The notes under the pieces were generated by a model. The model saw only the letters and a program-made list of their open reading frames with translations. It had not been told where the DNA came from and made no database searches. The translations under genes and the position numbers were made by a program. Below, piece by piece: positions 51,290 through 60,153 of a stretch of DNA of 64,000 bases; position 1 is the stretch's first letter; each line of letters begins with the position of its first letter. Source of the stretch: Aquihabitans sp. G128 (GTDB lineage: Bacteria > Actinomycetota > Acidimicrobiia > Acidimicrobiales > Iamiaceae); contig NZ_CP077604.1 in NCBI RefSeq assembly GCF_019048865.1, forward strand, positions 62,001-126,000. Reading direction: 5' to 3'.

Positions 51290-52273
51290 ATGACCGGGCC
51301 CTCCGCACTGCCAGCCGTCCCCGGCCTCACCGACGCTGCGGTCCTGCCGCCGCGGCGGGACCACCACCGGTGGTCCGTGCGGCGGGCCGGGGTCGAGCTG
51401 GTGCTGCACGTCGCCCGGGAGCGCTTCGCCTCCGGGCGGGCCCGCCGGGCGGCCGAGGAGCGCCTCGCCGCCCTGCTGCCGCTGGCCGACGCGCCGGGCC
51501 TGGACCCGGTGGTCGATGGCGGCATCGAGTCCGGTGAGCTCTGGTGGCTCACCCCGGTCGCCACCCGCGAACCGGACCGCGGGCCGCTGGCGCTCGACCT
51601 GGTCCTGCAGGCGACCGTCGACCTCGCGGCCGGCCTGGCGCGGCTCCACGGTGCCGGGCTGGTGGCCGGTGACGTCTCGCCGGAGGCGGTGGTGCCGACC
51701 GCCGACGGTGCCCGCCTCGCGCTGAGCCCGGTCCCGGTGGCGCCGCCGGTCCCGTCCGGTGGGGGAGCGGCGCCGCTCCACGTGCCGCCGGAGGTGCTCG
51801 AAGGGCGGCCGTGGACGGCGGCCGGCGACGTGTGGGCCCTGGCCGCCACCGCGTTCACGTTGCTCGAGGGCCAGGCGCCCTACCAGCGCGAGGCCGAGCA
51901 GGGGGCGGCCGAGGTCCTGCTCGCCGTGACCCTCGGCAGCCGGCCCCGCTTCCACCGGGCCGACGTCGGCGAGCCGCTGCGGCGGGTGATCGAGCGGGGC
52001 CTCGACACCGACCCGGGCCGGCGACCCACGGCCTCGGCGTTCGGCGCCGCGCTGGTGGCGGCCACCGGCGCCCCCCCCTGGGCGATCGCCTCGACACCGT
52101 CGCTCCCGGCGTCGCCACGACCGGGTCCGGACCCGAGCCCGAGGCCGACGACGACGCAGTGGTCGGCCGGCCGCTCGGGTCGGCCTACGTGCTGCTCGAG
52201 CCCATCGGCCGGGGCGGCATGGGCCGGGTGTGGCGAGGCGTGCGCCGGGCCGACGGCAGCGCGGTCGCCGTGA
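51290..52273 (+). CDS. Protein kinase-fold pseudokinase (N-terminal half of a probable dual-kinase protein)
   Basis: 327 residues from ATG 51290; a GTG at 51233 that overlaps the ATPase stop is the coupled alternative. It has a kinase-like helical lobe: LAAGLARLHGAGLVAGDVSP stands where HRDxKxxN should be, and WTAAGDVWALAATAFTLLEG and RRPTASAFGAALVA match the C lobe. The HRD becomes AGD, the DFG and the Gly-rich loop are missing, so it should be inactive. The frame after 52085 turns to unlikely Pro/Arg/Ser sequence; the active kinase begins in the frame reached by adding one C to the eight-C run at 52071-52078. Restored, the whole is one protein of about 812 residues. Confidence 0.7.
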   Translation: MTGPSALPAVPGLTDAAVLPPRRDHHRWSVRRAGVELVLHVARERFASGRARRAAEERLAALLPLADAPGLDPVVDGGIESGELWWLTPVATREPDRGPLALDLVLQATVDLAAGLARLHGAGLVAGDVSPEAVVPTADGARLALSPVPVAPPVPSGGGAAPLHVPPEVLEGRPWTAAGDVWALAATAFTLLEGQAPYQREAEQGAAEVLLAVTLGSRPRFHRADVGEPLRRVIERGLDTDPGRRPTASAFGAALVAATGAPPWAIASTPSLPASPRPGPDPSPRPTTTQWSAGRSGRPTCCSSPSAGAAWAGCGEACAGPTAARSP

Positions 52274-53727
52274 AGGTGCTGCGCCCGGAGCTGGCCGACG
52301 ACCCGGAGCAGGTGTCGCGCTTCCTGACCGAGCGCACGGCGCTCCGGTCGGTGGTGGACCCGCACGTGGTCCGGGTCCACGACCTGGTGGTCGAGGGAGC
52401 GGTGCTCGCCATCGTCATGGACCTGGTGGTGGGTGACGACCTCCGCGCCGTGCTGCGGCGAGAGGGCCGGCTGGCCCCGGGCGAGGCGCTCCCGCTGCTG
52501 GCCGGCATCGCCCGGGGGCTCGAAGCGGTGCACGCGGCGGGGATCGTCCACCGCGACGTGAAGCCCGAGAACGTCCTGGTCCCCGCTACACCGGATCCCG
52601 CCGCACCCGGCGCGCCGGTCCGCCTGACCGACTTCGGCATCGCCCGGGTGGTCGACGGCGCCCACCTGACCCGGGCCACCCAGCTGGTCGGCACCCCCGA
52701 CTACGTGGCGCCCGAGCTGGCGGCGGGCCGCCAGCCGTCCCCGGCCGCGGACGTGTACGCCCTCGGCATCGTGGCCTACGAGCTGCTCGTGGGCCGCCGG
52801 CCGTTCGTGGGCAGCAACCCGGCTGCCGTGCTCCGGGGCCACCTCGAGCTCGCGCCCCAACGGCCCCCGGACCTCGACGAGGACGTGTGGGACGTCGTCG
52901 AGCGGTGCCTGGCCAAGACGCCCGATCGCCGGCCCACGGCGGCCGCCCTGGCCCACCGCTTCGGCGTGCTCGCACCCACCGTCGCCGGCCACGCCCGGCT
53001 GGCACCGCTGCCCGACGTCGCACCGGCCTCGGCGGCGGTCGGTGCCTGGGCCACCGACGCCCCGGTCGAGGCGCCAGCGGTGCCCGCCGCCCTCGCGGTG
53101 GCCCTGCCCGGCAGCGACGAGGGCGCGGGGGACGAGCGCCTCGACACCCGCGCCGGCGTGCCGCTGGCCGAGCCGCCGGCACCCGAGGCCGACGAGCGGG
53201 CCCGCTGGCCCTGGGTCAGCGCCTTGGCCCTCGCCGCGCTCGTGGTGCTGGGCGTCGGCTGGTTCACCGCCCGGCGCGACACGTCCTCGTCGGCGGACCA
53301 GGGCCCGACGGCCACGACCACCACCGCCAAGGCGGCGGTGCAGCGGCCCTTCGCCCTGGCGATCGCCGTCGAGCGCCGCAAGGAGGGTGGCCTGGTGGTC
53401 CAGGTCCCCCCGACGCTGAGCCAGCCCCGCTTCGCCGAGAGCAACGCCATGCAGGTCCAGTACGGGCCGGAGGACGCCTCGAAGGACGACCCGACGATCG
53501 TCCGCCTCGACGGGCGGCGCGGCAGCGGCACCGACAGCCCCGACGGCCTGGCCCTCGGCACGATCACCAAGGAGGGCTCCGACATCATCGACACCATCAC
53601 CCTGCCCGACGCCCCGAAGACGTCGTGCGTGTTCGTGTTCGTCTACCTGACCGGCCCCGATCCCAAGCCGTCCGAGCAGGGCTTCGACGGCAAGCCCCCC
53701 ACCCGCTGCGCAAAGGCTCCCGCATGA
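52159..53727 (+). CDS. Membrane Ser/Thr protein kinase (active half)
   Basis: 522 residues if read from GTG 52159. Complete Hanks kinase: GRGGMGRVWRGV loop, Lys in AVKVLRPEL, HRDVKPENVLV, TDFGIARVV, and GTPDYVAPEL activation segment. Then a Pro/Ala/Glu linker, one membrane segment (WPWVSALALAALVVLGVGWF) and an extracellular domain of about 130 residues ending CAKAPA (no PASTA repeats). It may phosphorylate the FHA proteins of this locus. It either starts here, overlapping the pseudokinase by 115 bp, or continues from it after a one-base correction. The MoxR gene overlaps its stop. Confidence 0.85.
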   Translation: MVGRPLGSAYVLLEPIGRGGMGRVWRGVRRADGSAVAVKVLRPELADDPEQVSRFLTERTALRSVVDPHVVRVHDLVVEGAVLAIVMDLVVGDDLRAVLRREGRLAPGEALPLLAGIARGLEAVHAAGIVHRDVKPENVLVPATPDPAAPGAPVRLTDFGIARVVDGAHLTRATQLVGTPDYVAPELAAGRQPSPAADVYALGIVAYELLVGRRPFVGSNPAAVLRGHLELAPQRPPDLDEDVWDVVERCLAKTPDRRPTAAALAHRFGVLAPTVAGHARLAPLPDVAPASAAVGAWATDAPVEAPAVPAALAVALPGSDEGAGDERLDTRAGVPLAEPPAPEADERARWPWVSALALAALVVLGVGWFTARRDTSSSADQGPTATTTTAKAAVQRPFALAIAVERRKEGGLVVQVPPTLSQPRFAESNAMQVQYGPEDASKDDPTIVRLDGRRGSGTDSPDGLALGTITKEGSDIIDTITLPDAPKTSCVFVFVYLTGPDPKPSEQGFDGKPPTRCAKAPA

Positions 53728-54695
53728 CCGACCCGTCCCACCCCGAACCCGCCCAGGCCGAGTGGTTCGCCGAGCGAGCGTCCCGGCTCGAGGCCAACAT
53801 CGGCCAGGTCCTGCGGGGCAAGGCCGACGTGATCCGCCTGGCCCTGGTCGCCCTGCTGAGCGAGGGCCACCTGCTGGTGGAAGACGTGCCCGGCGTGGGC
53901 AAGACGACGCTGGCCCGGGCCATCGCCACCTCGGTCGACGCCACGTGGCACCGCATCCAGTTCACCCCGGACCTGCTGCCGTCGGACATCACCGGCGTGT
54001 CGATCTGGGACCAGGAGCGGCGGGCGTTCGAGTTCCGCCCCGGTCCCGTCTTCGCCAACGTGGTGGTGGCCGACGAGATCAACCGGGCATCGCCCAAGAC
54101 CCAGTCGGCCTTGCTCGAGGTCATGGAGGAGCGCCAGGTGTCGGTGGAGGGCACCGCCCGCCCGGTGCCGCGCCCGTTCCTCGTGGTGGCCACCCAGAAC
54201 CCCATCGACCTCGACGGCACCTACCGCCTGCCCGAGGCCCAGCTCGACCGGTTCCTGCTGCGGGTGTCGGTGGGGTACCCGTCGGTCGAGGAGGAGGCGG
54301 CGATCCTCGACCAGCGCGCCGCCACCGGGCAGCCGGCCATCCGCCCGGTGCTGGGCATCGAGGACCTGCGCACGATGATCGACCTGGCTGCCCGGGTGCA
54401 CGTGGCGCCGGCCGTCAGCCAGTACGTGGTGGCCATCGCCTCGGCGTCGCGCCAGGTGCCGGACGTGCGGCTGGGCGCCAGCCCGCGGGCCAGCCTGGCG
54501 CTGCTGCGGGCGGCCCAGGCCCACGCCCTGCTCGACGGGCGCAGCTACGTCGTGCCCCACGACGTCAAGGCCCTGGCCGGGCCGGTGCTGGCCCACCGCC
54601 TGGTGCTCGCCGCCGAAGCGGAGGTCGAGGGCCGCCGCAGCGACGAGGTGCTCGCCGGCATCGTCGCCTCGGTGCCCACGCCGAGCGGCCGATGA
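53724..54695 (+). CDS. MoxR-family AAA+ ATPase, module 1
   Basis: 323 residues. EDVPGVGKTTLAR (Walker A, K60), VVVADEINRASPKTQSALLE (Walker B and MoxR signature), [20 protein letters not shown] (sensor 1), GASPRASLALLRAAQAHALL (sensor 2). MoxR ATPases act as chaperones that mature metal-binding or membrane complexes. Here it is coupled by ATGA to both the kinase and the following DUF58 gene, the usual partner. It begins the first of two MoxR-DUF58 modules in this locus. Confidence 0.93.
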   Translation: MTDPSHPEPAQAEWFAERASRLEANIGQVLRGKADVIRLALVALLSEGHLLVEDVPGVGKTTLARAIATSVDATWHRIQFTPDLLPSDITGVSIWDQERRAFEFRPGPVFANVVVADEINRASPKTQSALLEVMEERQVSVEGTARPVPRPFLVVATQNPIDLDGTYRLPEAQLDRFLLRVSVGYPSVEEEAAILDQRAATGQPAIRPVLGIEDLRTMIDLAARVHVAPAVSQYVVAIASASRQVPDVRLGASPRASLALLRAAQAHALLDGRSYVVPHDVKALAGPVLAHRLVLAAEAEVEGRRSDEVLAGIVASVPTPSGR

Positions 54696-55855
54696 CCGAG
54701 GCCAGCGACCGCGGCCTCCGGCTGACCGGCCCGGGCCTGGCCCTGGTCGGCGGGAGCGTCGTGGTGGGGGTGGCCGGCTGGGCGTTCGGCCTGCCCGAGC
54801 TGGTCTTGCCGGCGGTCGCCGGGCTGGTCGCGGTGGCGATCGCCCTGCTGTGGGTCAGCCTGCCGCTGGGCGTGGCCGTCGAGCGGCGGTTCCGGCCCGA
54901 GCGGGTGACCGTCGACGCCCCGGCGGCCAGCTTGCTGTCGTTCGCCAACCTCGGCCGCCTGCCCGTGCCCGGGCTCCAGGCCGTCGACCGGGTGGGCGAC
55001 CGGCCGCTGCGCATGGCGGTGCCGTCCGTCGGCCCCGGCGCCCGCTCGTCGGTCCGCACCCTGCTGCCCACCGATCGGCGGGGGCGCCTCGAGCTCGGCC
55101 CGGTGCGCGTGGAGCGCGTCGACCCGCTGGGCCTGGTCAACCGCTGGCGGGCCGTCGGCGCCGAGGGGGTGCTCTGGGTCCGGCCGCGCGTGCACCTCGC
55201 CGACCCGCTCGCCACCGGCGTGGTGGTCGACCTGGAGGGCCCGATCACCGACAACGCCACCGAGGGGACGCTGACCTTCTCGGGGCTGCGCGAGTACGTC
55301 GCCGGCGACGATCTGCGCCGCATCCACTGGCCGACCACGGCCCGCACCGGGACGATGATGGTGCGCACCCACGTCGACACCAGCCAGCCCCGGGCCACCC
55401 TCGTCCTGGACACCCGGCCGTCGAGCTGGGACGCCACCCGGTTCGAGCACGGCATCGAGGTGGTGGCCTCGGCCGCTGCGGCCTTCCGCCGCATCGGCCA
55501 CGGCGTCTCGCTCACCATCGCCGGTGAGCAGCGGGGCGAGGCGGTGCGCCTCGGCGCGCGAGGCGACCTCGACCGGTTGGCCCTCGCCTCGCTCGGCCGC
55601 GACCGGCCGGCGGACCTGTTCGGCGCCGTGGAGCGGGCCGAGGGCGGGGGTGCACTCGTGGTGGTCACCGGCGACCCGTCTCCCCGGCTGGCCTCGAGCC
55701 TCGCTGCGCAGCGGCGCCGGCACTCGCCGGTCGTGTTGATCCGCGTGCTCCCCGGGGCGGCGCCGCGCTCGCAGCGCACCGGCGGCATCGTCGAGGTGGT
55801 CGCGCCGGATGCGGTGCGCGCCGTGGCGGCCTGGAACCGCGAGGTGCGCCGGTGA
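54692..55855 (+). CDS. DUF58 / von Willebrand A-like protein, module 1
   Basis: 387 residues. Two N-terminal hydrophobic segments (about 12-52) then a beta domain and the DUF58 signature TFSGLREYVAGDDLRRIHWP, TTARTGTMMVRTH, followed by a vWA-like fold (ATLVLDTRPSSWDATRFEHG) whose metal-site DxSxS is altered to DTRPS. The usual MoxR partner, here with ATGA coupling on both sides. Membrane-tethered platform of unknown client. Confidence 0.9.
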   Translation: MTEASDRGLRLTGPGLALVGGSVVVGVAGWAFGLPELVLPAVAGLVAVAIALLWVSLPLGVAVERRFRPERVTVDAPAASLLSFANLGRLPVPGLQAVDRVGDRPLRMAVPSVGPGARSSVRTLLPTDRRGRLELGPVRVERVDPLGLVNRWRAVGAEGVLWVRPRVHLADPLATGVVVDLEGPITDNATEGTLTFSGLREYVAGDDLRRIHWPTTARTGTMMVRTHVDTSQPRATLVLDTRPSSWDATRFEHGIEVVASAAAAFRRIGHGVSLTIAGEQRGEAVRLGARGDLDRLALASLGRDRPADLFGAVERAEGGGALVVVTGDPSPRLASSLAAQRRRHSPVVLIRVLPGAAPRSQRTGGIVEVVAPDAVRAVAAWNREVRR

Positions 55856-58068
55856 GCGTGCTCGCCCGCCTGGCTCGCGCGGCGCTCGCCCTGGCGGTCC
55901 TGGCGGCAGCGGCGCCGGCCCTCGCCCACGTGTACGGGCCGGGCTGGCTGGTCCCGGTGGCCGGCGCTGCCCTGGCCTCGGTGCTGGTGGACCTGGTGGT
56001 GCGGCTCGCCGTCGAGCGCCGCCCGGCGGTCGTCCTGGTGCCGGTCCACCTCCTGGGCGCGCTCCTCTGGACCAGCGCGGCGGTGCGCCCCGGGCTCGAC
56101 GGCGCCACCGCGGTCGGCGGGGCCACCGACGGCGTAGCCCGCCTGCTCACCGCCATCCCGCCGGTCGATGCCCGGGGCCCGGAGCTGGGCCTGGCGGTGC
56201 TGGTGGCCTGGATCGCCGGGGCGCTGACCGCTGCGGCGTGCGCTCGTCCCCGTCCCACCCTGCTCGCCGCCGTGCCCGTGCTGGCGGTGTTCGCCGCCGC
56301 GCTGGTGCTGGGCGACCCGCGCGCCGTGCTGGGCGACGGCGTTGCGCTGGCGCTGGTGGCCGCTGTCGGCGCGGTCCTGCTCGTCGGCCAGGCGGCGCCT
56401 CGTGGCGGTGCCGGGCTGGTCCGACCGGTCGGGGCCGTGGCGGTCGTCGCGGTCGCCGGGCTCGCGGCGCTGGCGCTCGGCCCCACGGTGGCCGACGTGG
56501 GCGACCGGGACCGGATCGACGTGCGCGAGCGGGTGCAGCCGCCGGTGGACGTGGCGCTGGCGGAGAACCCGCTCGACGCCGTGCCCACCCGGCGCAGCGC
56601 CGAGCGCCCGCCCACGCGCTTCACGGCTCGCGTGGACCTGCCGGCGGGAGCGGGCGACACCCTGCGCTGGCACGTGGCCGTGCTCGACCGGGTGGGCCCC
56701 CAGGGCTGGACGCGGAGCGAGGCGGCGTTCCAGCGCGCAGGCCGCTCCCTCGGGCCGGTCCCCGCCGACCAGGCCGAGGACCGGGCGATCGCCCGCCTCG
56801 ACGTGCGGCTCGGCGAGCCGGTGCCCGGCCTGCCGCTGCTGCCGACGCCCGACCGCCCGATCTCGGCGTCGCCGTCGGGCCTCGCGTTCGACGCCCGCTC
56901 CGGGGAGCTGGCCGTCCCCACGGGCGTCGATCGGCCGGCTCGGGTGCAGCTGCAGGTCGCCCTGCCGACCACCTCGGCCGCCGAGCTGGCCTCGGCGCAG
57001 CCGGTCCGGCGGGCCGTGCCGACCGGCCTCCCGCCGGCGGTGCTGGCTCGGGCCCAGCGGGCGGCGGGCACCAGCCCGAGCGGCTTCGACCGGCTGGCGG
57101 CCATCCGTCGCTCGCTGCGCGACGACCGGTCGCTGCGCCTCGACCCCTCGCTGGTGGCCAGCACCGCGAACTCCGAGGTCGCGCGCCTGCTCGGTCCGGC
57201 GGGCAAGGAGCCGCGCACGGCGAACCAGGCCCAGCTGGCCGCCACCTTCGCCCAGCTGGCCCGGGCCCAGGGCTTCGACGCCCGCCTCGCGGTGGGCTAC
57301 GTCACCCCGGTGGCCGCCGGGCGCAGCACCATCCGCGCCACCGGCGCGCAGCTCTCGGTGTGGCCCGAGGTCCGCTTCGCCGGCCTCGGGTGGGTGCCGT
57401 TCACCATCTCGGCCCCTCGGGGCGGCGGCACCGAGGCCACCGCGCCGGACCCCACCGAGGCCGGCACGTCGGCGGCCGACCAGGCCGCCGACCAGCGGGC
57501 CGACGCCGCCGAGGCCGAGCGCCGCGAGCCGGCGACGCCTCGCACCCGGCCCGACCGGCGGGGCGGCACCGACGGCGGGAGCACCTCGCCCTGGCCCGTG
57601 GTCGGCGCTCTCGTCGCCCTGGCGCTCGTGGCCGCGCTGGCCTGGGCCCCGATCGCTCGCTGGCGACGACGCCGCACCCGACGGCGCGGTGACGGCCGGA
57701 TCCAGGTCCTGGGGGCGTGGGACGAGGCCCTCGACCAGCTCCGCGAGGCCGGGGTGGTGGTGGCCGCCGACCTGACCCGCCCGGACGTCGTGGCGGTGGT
57801 CGCCGCCACGGGCCAGGAAGCTGAAGCGGTGGCCGAGCTGAACTGGCTCGCTGCGCGGTGCGACCAGCTCGGCTTCGCCGGCGGTGCGGCGACGGCCACC
57901 GCCGAGGAGGTCGGCCGGGCCTGGCGGGCCGTCGGCGTCGTCGCCCGCTCGGCCCGCTCGTCGCGCTCCCGGCCCGAGCGAGCCCGGGCCTTCGCCACGC
58001 CGCCCCGGCGCCTGCGCACCGCCGTCGAGGCCCCGCGCCGGCACGGCCGGCGCCTGGCCCACGGGTAG
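55852..58068 (+). CDS. Transglutaminase-fold membrane protein, catalytically dead
   Basis: 738 residues, GTG start (GTGA overlap). Seven or so hydrophobic segments (1-220), an extracellular domain, then a transglutaminase-like core (about 410-525), a further membrane segment (PWPVVGALVALALVAALAWA) and a cytoplasmic helical tail. The core keeps shape (AQLAATFAQLARAQGFDARL, AVGYVTP, WPEVRFAGLGWVPF) but not chemistry: where relatives have FCEQFA this has NQAQLA (Cys lost), HxWVE is SVWPE (His lost), and FDPT is FTIS (Asp lost). It sits where the DUF3488/transglutaminase partner of MoxR-DUF58 normally lies. A binding or scaffold role is likely. Confidence 0.82.
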   Translation: MSVLARLARAALALAVLAAAAPALAHVYGPGWLVPVAGAALASVLVDLVVRLAVERRPAVVLVPVHLLGALLWTSAAVRPGLDGATAVGGATDGVARLLTAIPPVDARGPELGLAVLVAWIAGALTAAACARPRPTLLAAVPVLAVFAAALVLGDPRAVLGDGVALALVAAVGAVLLVGQAAPRGGAGLVRPVGAVAVVAVAGLAALALGPTVADVGDRDRIDVRERVQPPVDVALAENPLDAVPTRRSAERPPTRFTARVDLPAGAGDTLRWHVAVLDRVGPQGWTRSEAAFQRAGRSLGPVPADQAEDRAIARLDVRLGEPVPGLPLLPTPDRPISASPSGLAFDARSGELAVPTGVDRPARVQLQVALPTTSAAELASAQPVRRAVPTGLPPAVLARAQRAAGTSPSGFDRLAAIRRSLRDDRSLRLDPSLVASTANSEVARLLGPAGKEPRTANQAQLAATFAQLARAQGFDARLAVGYVTPVAAGRSTIRATGAQLSVWPEVRFAGLGWVPFTISAPRGGGTEATAPDPTEAGTSAADQAADQRADAAEAERREPATPRTRPDRRGGTDGGSTSPWPVVGALVALALVAALAWAPIARWRRRRTRRRGDGRIQVLGAWDEALDQLREAGVVVAADLTRPDVVAVVAATGQEAEAVAELNWLAARCDQLGFAGGAATATAEEVGRAWRAVGVVARSARSSRSRPERARAFATPPRRLRTAVEAPRRHGRRLAHG

Positions 58069-58079
58069 GGTCCCCCGTC

Positions 58080-59234
58080 GTGGAAGGCTTGCGACCGCTC
58101 GGCGTGGGGGAGCTGCTCGATGCAGCGATCCGGATCTACAAGAGCCGAGCCAAGACGCTCCTGCTCTCGGTGGCCGTGCCCCTGGTGCCGGTCCTGATCT
58201 TCACCGCCCTCATCCAGTGGTCCAGCCAGTCGAGCCTCACGGTCGACCCCACCACCGGCAACCCGAACTTCGACGGCGGCGACGCGGCGCTCCAGCTGGT
58301 GGGCACCCTGGTGGCCGCCTTCGCCTCCATCGTGGCCAGCTCGATCGCCACCGCGGCGTGCTTCCGCTCCATCAGCGGGGCGTACGTGGGCGACGACCCG
58401 AGCTGGAAGGAGAGCCTGCGCTTCGGCCTGTCGCGCTTCTGGAGCGTGCTCGGTCTCACCATCCTCACGGGCCTGGCCACGGCGCTGGGCCTCATCGCCT
58501 GCCTCGTGGGCGTCCTGTGGCCGCTGGCGTTCTTCGCGGTGGCCATGCCGGCGCTGCTCGTCGAGGGACTGGGCGCGGGCGAGGCCATGGGCCGCTCCCG
58601 GGCCCTGGTGCGGGGCATGGGCTGGCGCACCCTGGGCGTCGTGCTGCTCGGCCTCGTGCTCAGCTTCGCCTTCCAGGCGGTCGTGTCGGCTCCGCTCGTG
58701 CTGGTGCTCTTCGCCGACGCCGGCCCGGCGGTCCAGTCCGTCCTCCAGGCCGCCACCTCGATCGTGTCGAGCATCATCGTGACGCCGTTCAGCGCTGCGC
58801 TGACCATGGCCCTCTACGTCGACCTCCGGGTCCGCAAGGAGGGCTTCGACCTCGCCCTCTGGGCCCAGCGCCTGGGCGACGCCCCCACCGATGGGTTCCC
58901 CCGCCAGCCGGGTGCACCCGACGGCTCCTTCGCGCCGCCGCCTGCTTGGGGCCCCGGGTGGGGACCGCAGCCGGGCTACCCGCCCCAGGGCTACGGGCCC
59001 CAGGGCTACGGGCCCCAGGGCTACGGGCCCCAGGGCTACGGGCCCCAGGGGTACGAGCCGGCCGGCGGCTACGCCCCGCACGACTACTACGGACCGGGAG
59101 GGGCGCCGGTCGCCGCCGCGCCGAGCCAGCTCCCGCCCCCGCCTCCGCCTCCCGGGGCGGCGCCGCCACCGCCCGCCGAGCCGCCCGGCACCGGCTGGGC
59201 GCCGCCCACCGGCGATGGCCCCGGCGATCGCTGA
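58080..59234 (+). CDS. Polytopic membrane protein with Gly-Tyr-Pro-Gln repeat tail
   Basis: 384 residues, GTG start 11 bp after the previous stop. It begins LRPLGVGELLDAAIRIYKSR, the pattern of actinobacterial membrane proteins resembling the glycerophosphodiester phosphodiesterase membrane domain. Six hydrophobic segments follow (about 20-250). The C-terminal 120 residues are low-complexity: five GYGPQ units, then Pro-rich stretches, probably a disordered cytoplasmic tail that could bind partners. No enzyme motif. The next gene overlaps its end by 20 bp. Confidence 0.75.
   Translation: MEGLRPLGVGELLDAAIRIYKSRAKTLLLSVAVPLVPVLIFTALIQWSSQSSLTVDPTTGNPNFDGGDAALQLVGTLVAAFASIVASSIATAACFRSISGAYVGDDPSWKESLRFGLSRFWSVLGLTILTGLATALGLIACLVGVLWPLAFFAVAMPALLVEGLGAGEAMGRSRALVRGMGWRTLGVVLLGLVLSFAFQAVVSAPLVLVLFADAGPAVQSVLQAATSIVSSIIVTPFSAALTMALYVDLRVRKEGFDLALWAQRLGDAPTDGFPRQPGAPDGSFAPPPAWGPGWGPQPGYPPQGYGPQGYGPQGYGPQGYGPQGYEPAGGYAPHDYYGPGGAPVAAAPSQLPPPPPPPGAAPPPPAEPPGTGWAPPTGDGPGDR
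58986..59060 (+). repeat. 15-bp tandem repeat, five units, in coding sequence
   Basis: Four identical units of CAGGGCTACGGGCCC and a diverged fifth encode QGYGP repeats. Number may vary by slippage; a multiple of three keeps the frame. Confidence 0.85.
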
Positions 59235-60153
59235 CCACCCCTCCCGCCGACGGGTCCGCCGGCTGGCGGGCGCCCTGCTGGTGCTCTCGTGCCTGCTGGG
59301 CGGGGGCGCCTCCGCGGCGGGCGCGCAGGACCGCTCGCTGACCGGTCCGGAGGCCGCCGCCCTGGCCCGCGACGCCGCGACCGACGACGGCGCGCTCCAG
59401 GACCTGCGCGCCGTGCGCGAGGTCGACGGCCGCCCCGTGGACCTGGCGGCAGCCACCGCCGGGCTCGGGTCGCAGCGGGCGCCGCGGCTGCGGGCCCTGG
59501 CGGCCGAGCTCGACGGGAGCGCCGGGGGGCCCGACCACGACGGCCGCGGCGGCACGGCCGGGGCCCGGCGCACGGCCCGCCAGGTCCTCGATGACGACAA
59601 GTACCACCAGCGCGAGCTGCCCAAGCCGTTCCGCGGACCGCTCCGCTGGCTCGCCGATCGCCTCCGACCGGTGGGCCGGTTCCTGGACCGGCTGGTGCAG
59701 CCCATCCTCGACCTGCCGGGAGGTCCGGCGATCCTCGTCGCGCTGTTCGTGGGCGCCGGCGCGGCGCTGACCGCCTTCCTCGTCTCCCGCCGCAGCCGCG
59801 CGGCGGTGTCCCGATCCGGTCGGGCCCGGTTGGTGGATCCCACGCTCGACCCGGTGGACCTCGAGCGCCGGGCCGACGCTGCCGAGGCGGCGGGCGACCT
59901 CGCGGCGGCCCTGCGGTGGCGCCACCTCGCCGGGCTCCTGCGCCTGGCCCGCGCCGATCGCCTGGTCCTGCGGCCCGACACCACCGCGGCGGGCGCGGCC
60001 CGCCAGGTCGACCTGCCCGCCATGGACCGCCTCACCGCCGACTTCGAGGAGATCGTCTACGGCGGCCGCGAGGCCACCTCGGCCGACCTGGCCGCCGCCC
60101 GGGCCGGGTGGTCCGAGGTCCTGGGCCGTCGGCCGGCGGAGCCGGTCCGGTGA
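59215..60153 (+). CDS. DUF4129-type membrane protein
   Basis: 312 residues. A signal-like N terminus ([20 protein letters not shown]) precedes an extracellular helical region, one membrane segment ([18 protein letters not shown]) and a cytoplasmic DUF4129 domain: [40 protein letters not shown] and [23 protein letters not shown]4129 proteins accompany MoxR-DUF58-transglutaminase clusters and have no known activity. Coupled at both ends (20-bp overlap upstream, GTGA downstream). Confidence 0.85.
   Translation: MAPAIADHPSRRRVRRLAGALLVLSCLLGGGASAAGAQDRSLTGPEAAALARDAATDDGALQDLRAVREVDGRPVDLAAATAGLGSQRAPRLRALAAELDGSAGGPDHDGRGGTAGARRTARQVLDDDKYHQRELPKPFRGPLRWLADRLRPVGRFLDRLVQPILDLPGGPAILVALFVGAGAALTAFLVSRRSRAAVSRSGRARLVDPTLDPVDLERRADAAEAAGDLAAALRWRHLAGLLRLARADRLVLRPDTTAAGAARQVDLPAMDRLTADFEEIVYGGREATSADLAAARAGWSEVLGRRPAEPVR

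Noticed and set aside
58986..59060. Possible CRISPR-like array from regularly spaced repeats
   Set aside because: Units are 15 bp, directly adjacent without spacers, in frame and coding for GYGPQ repeats.
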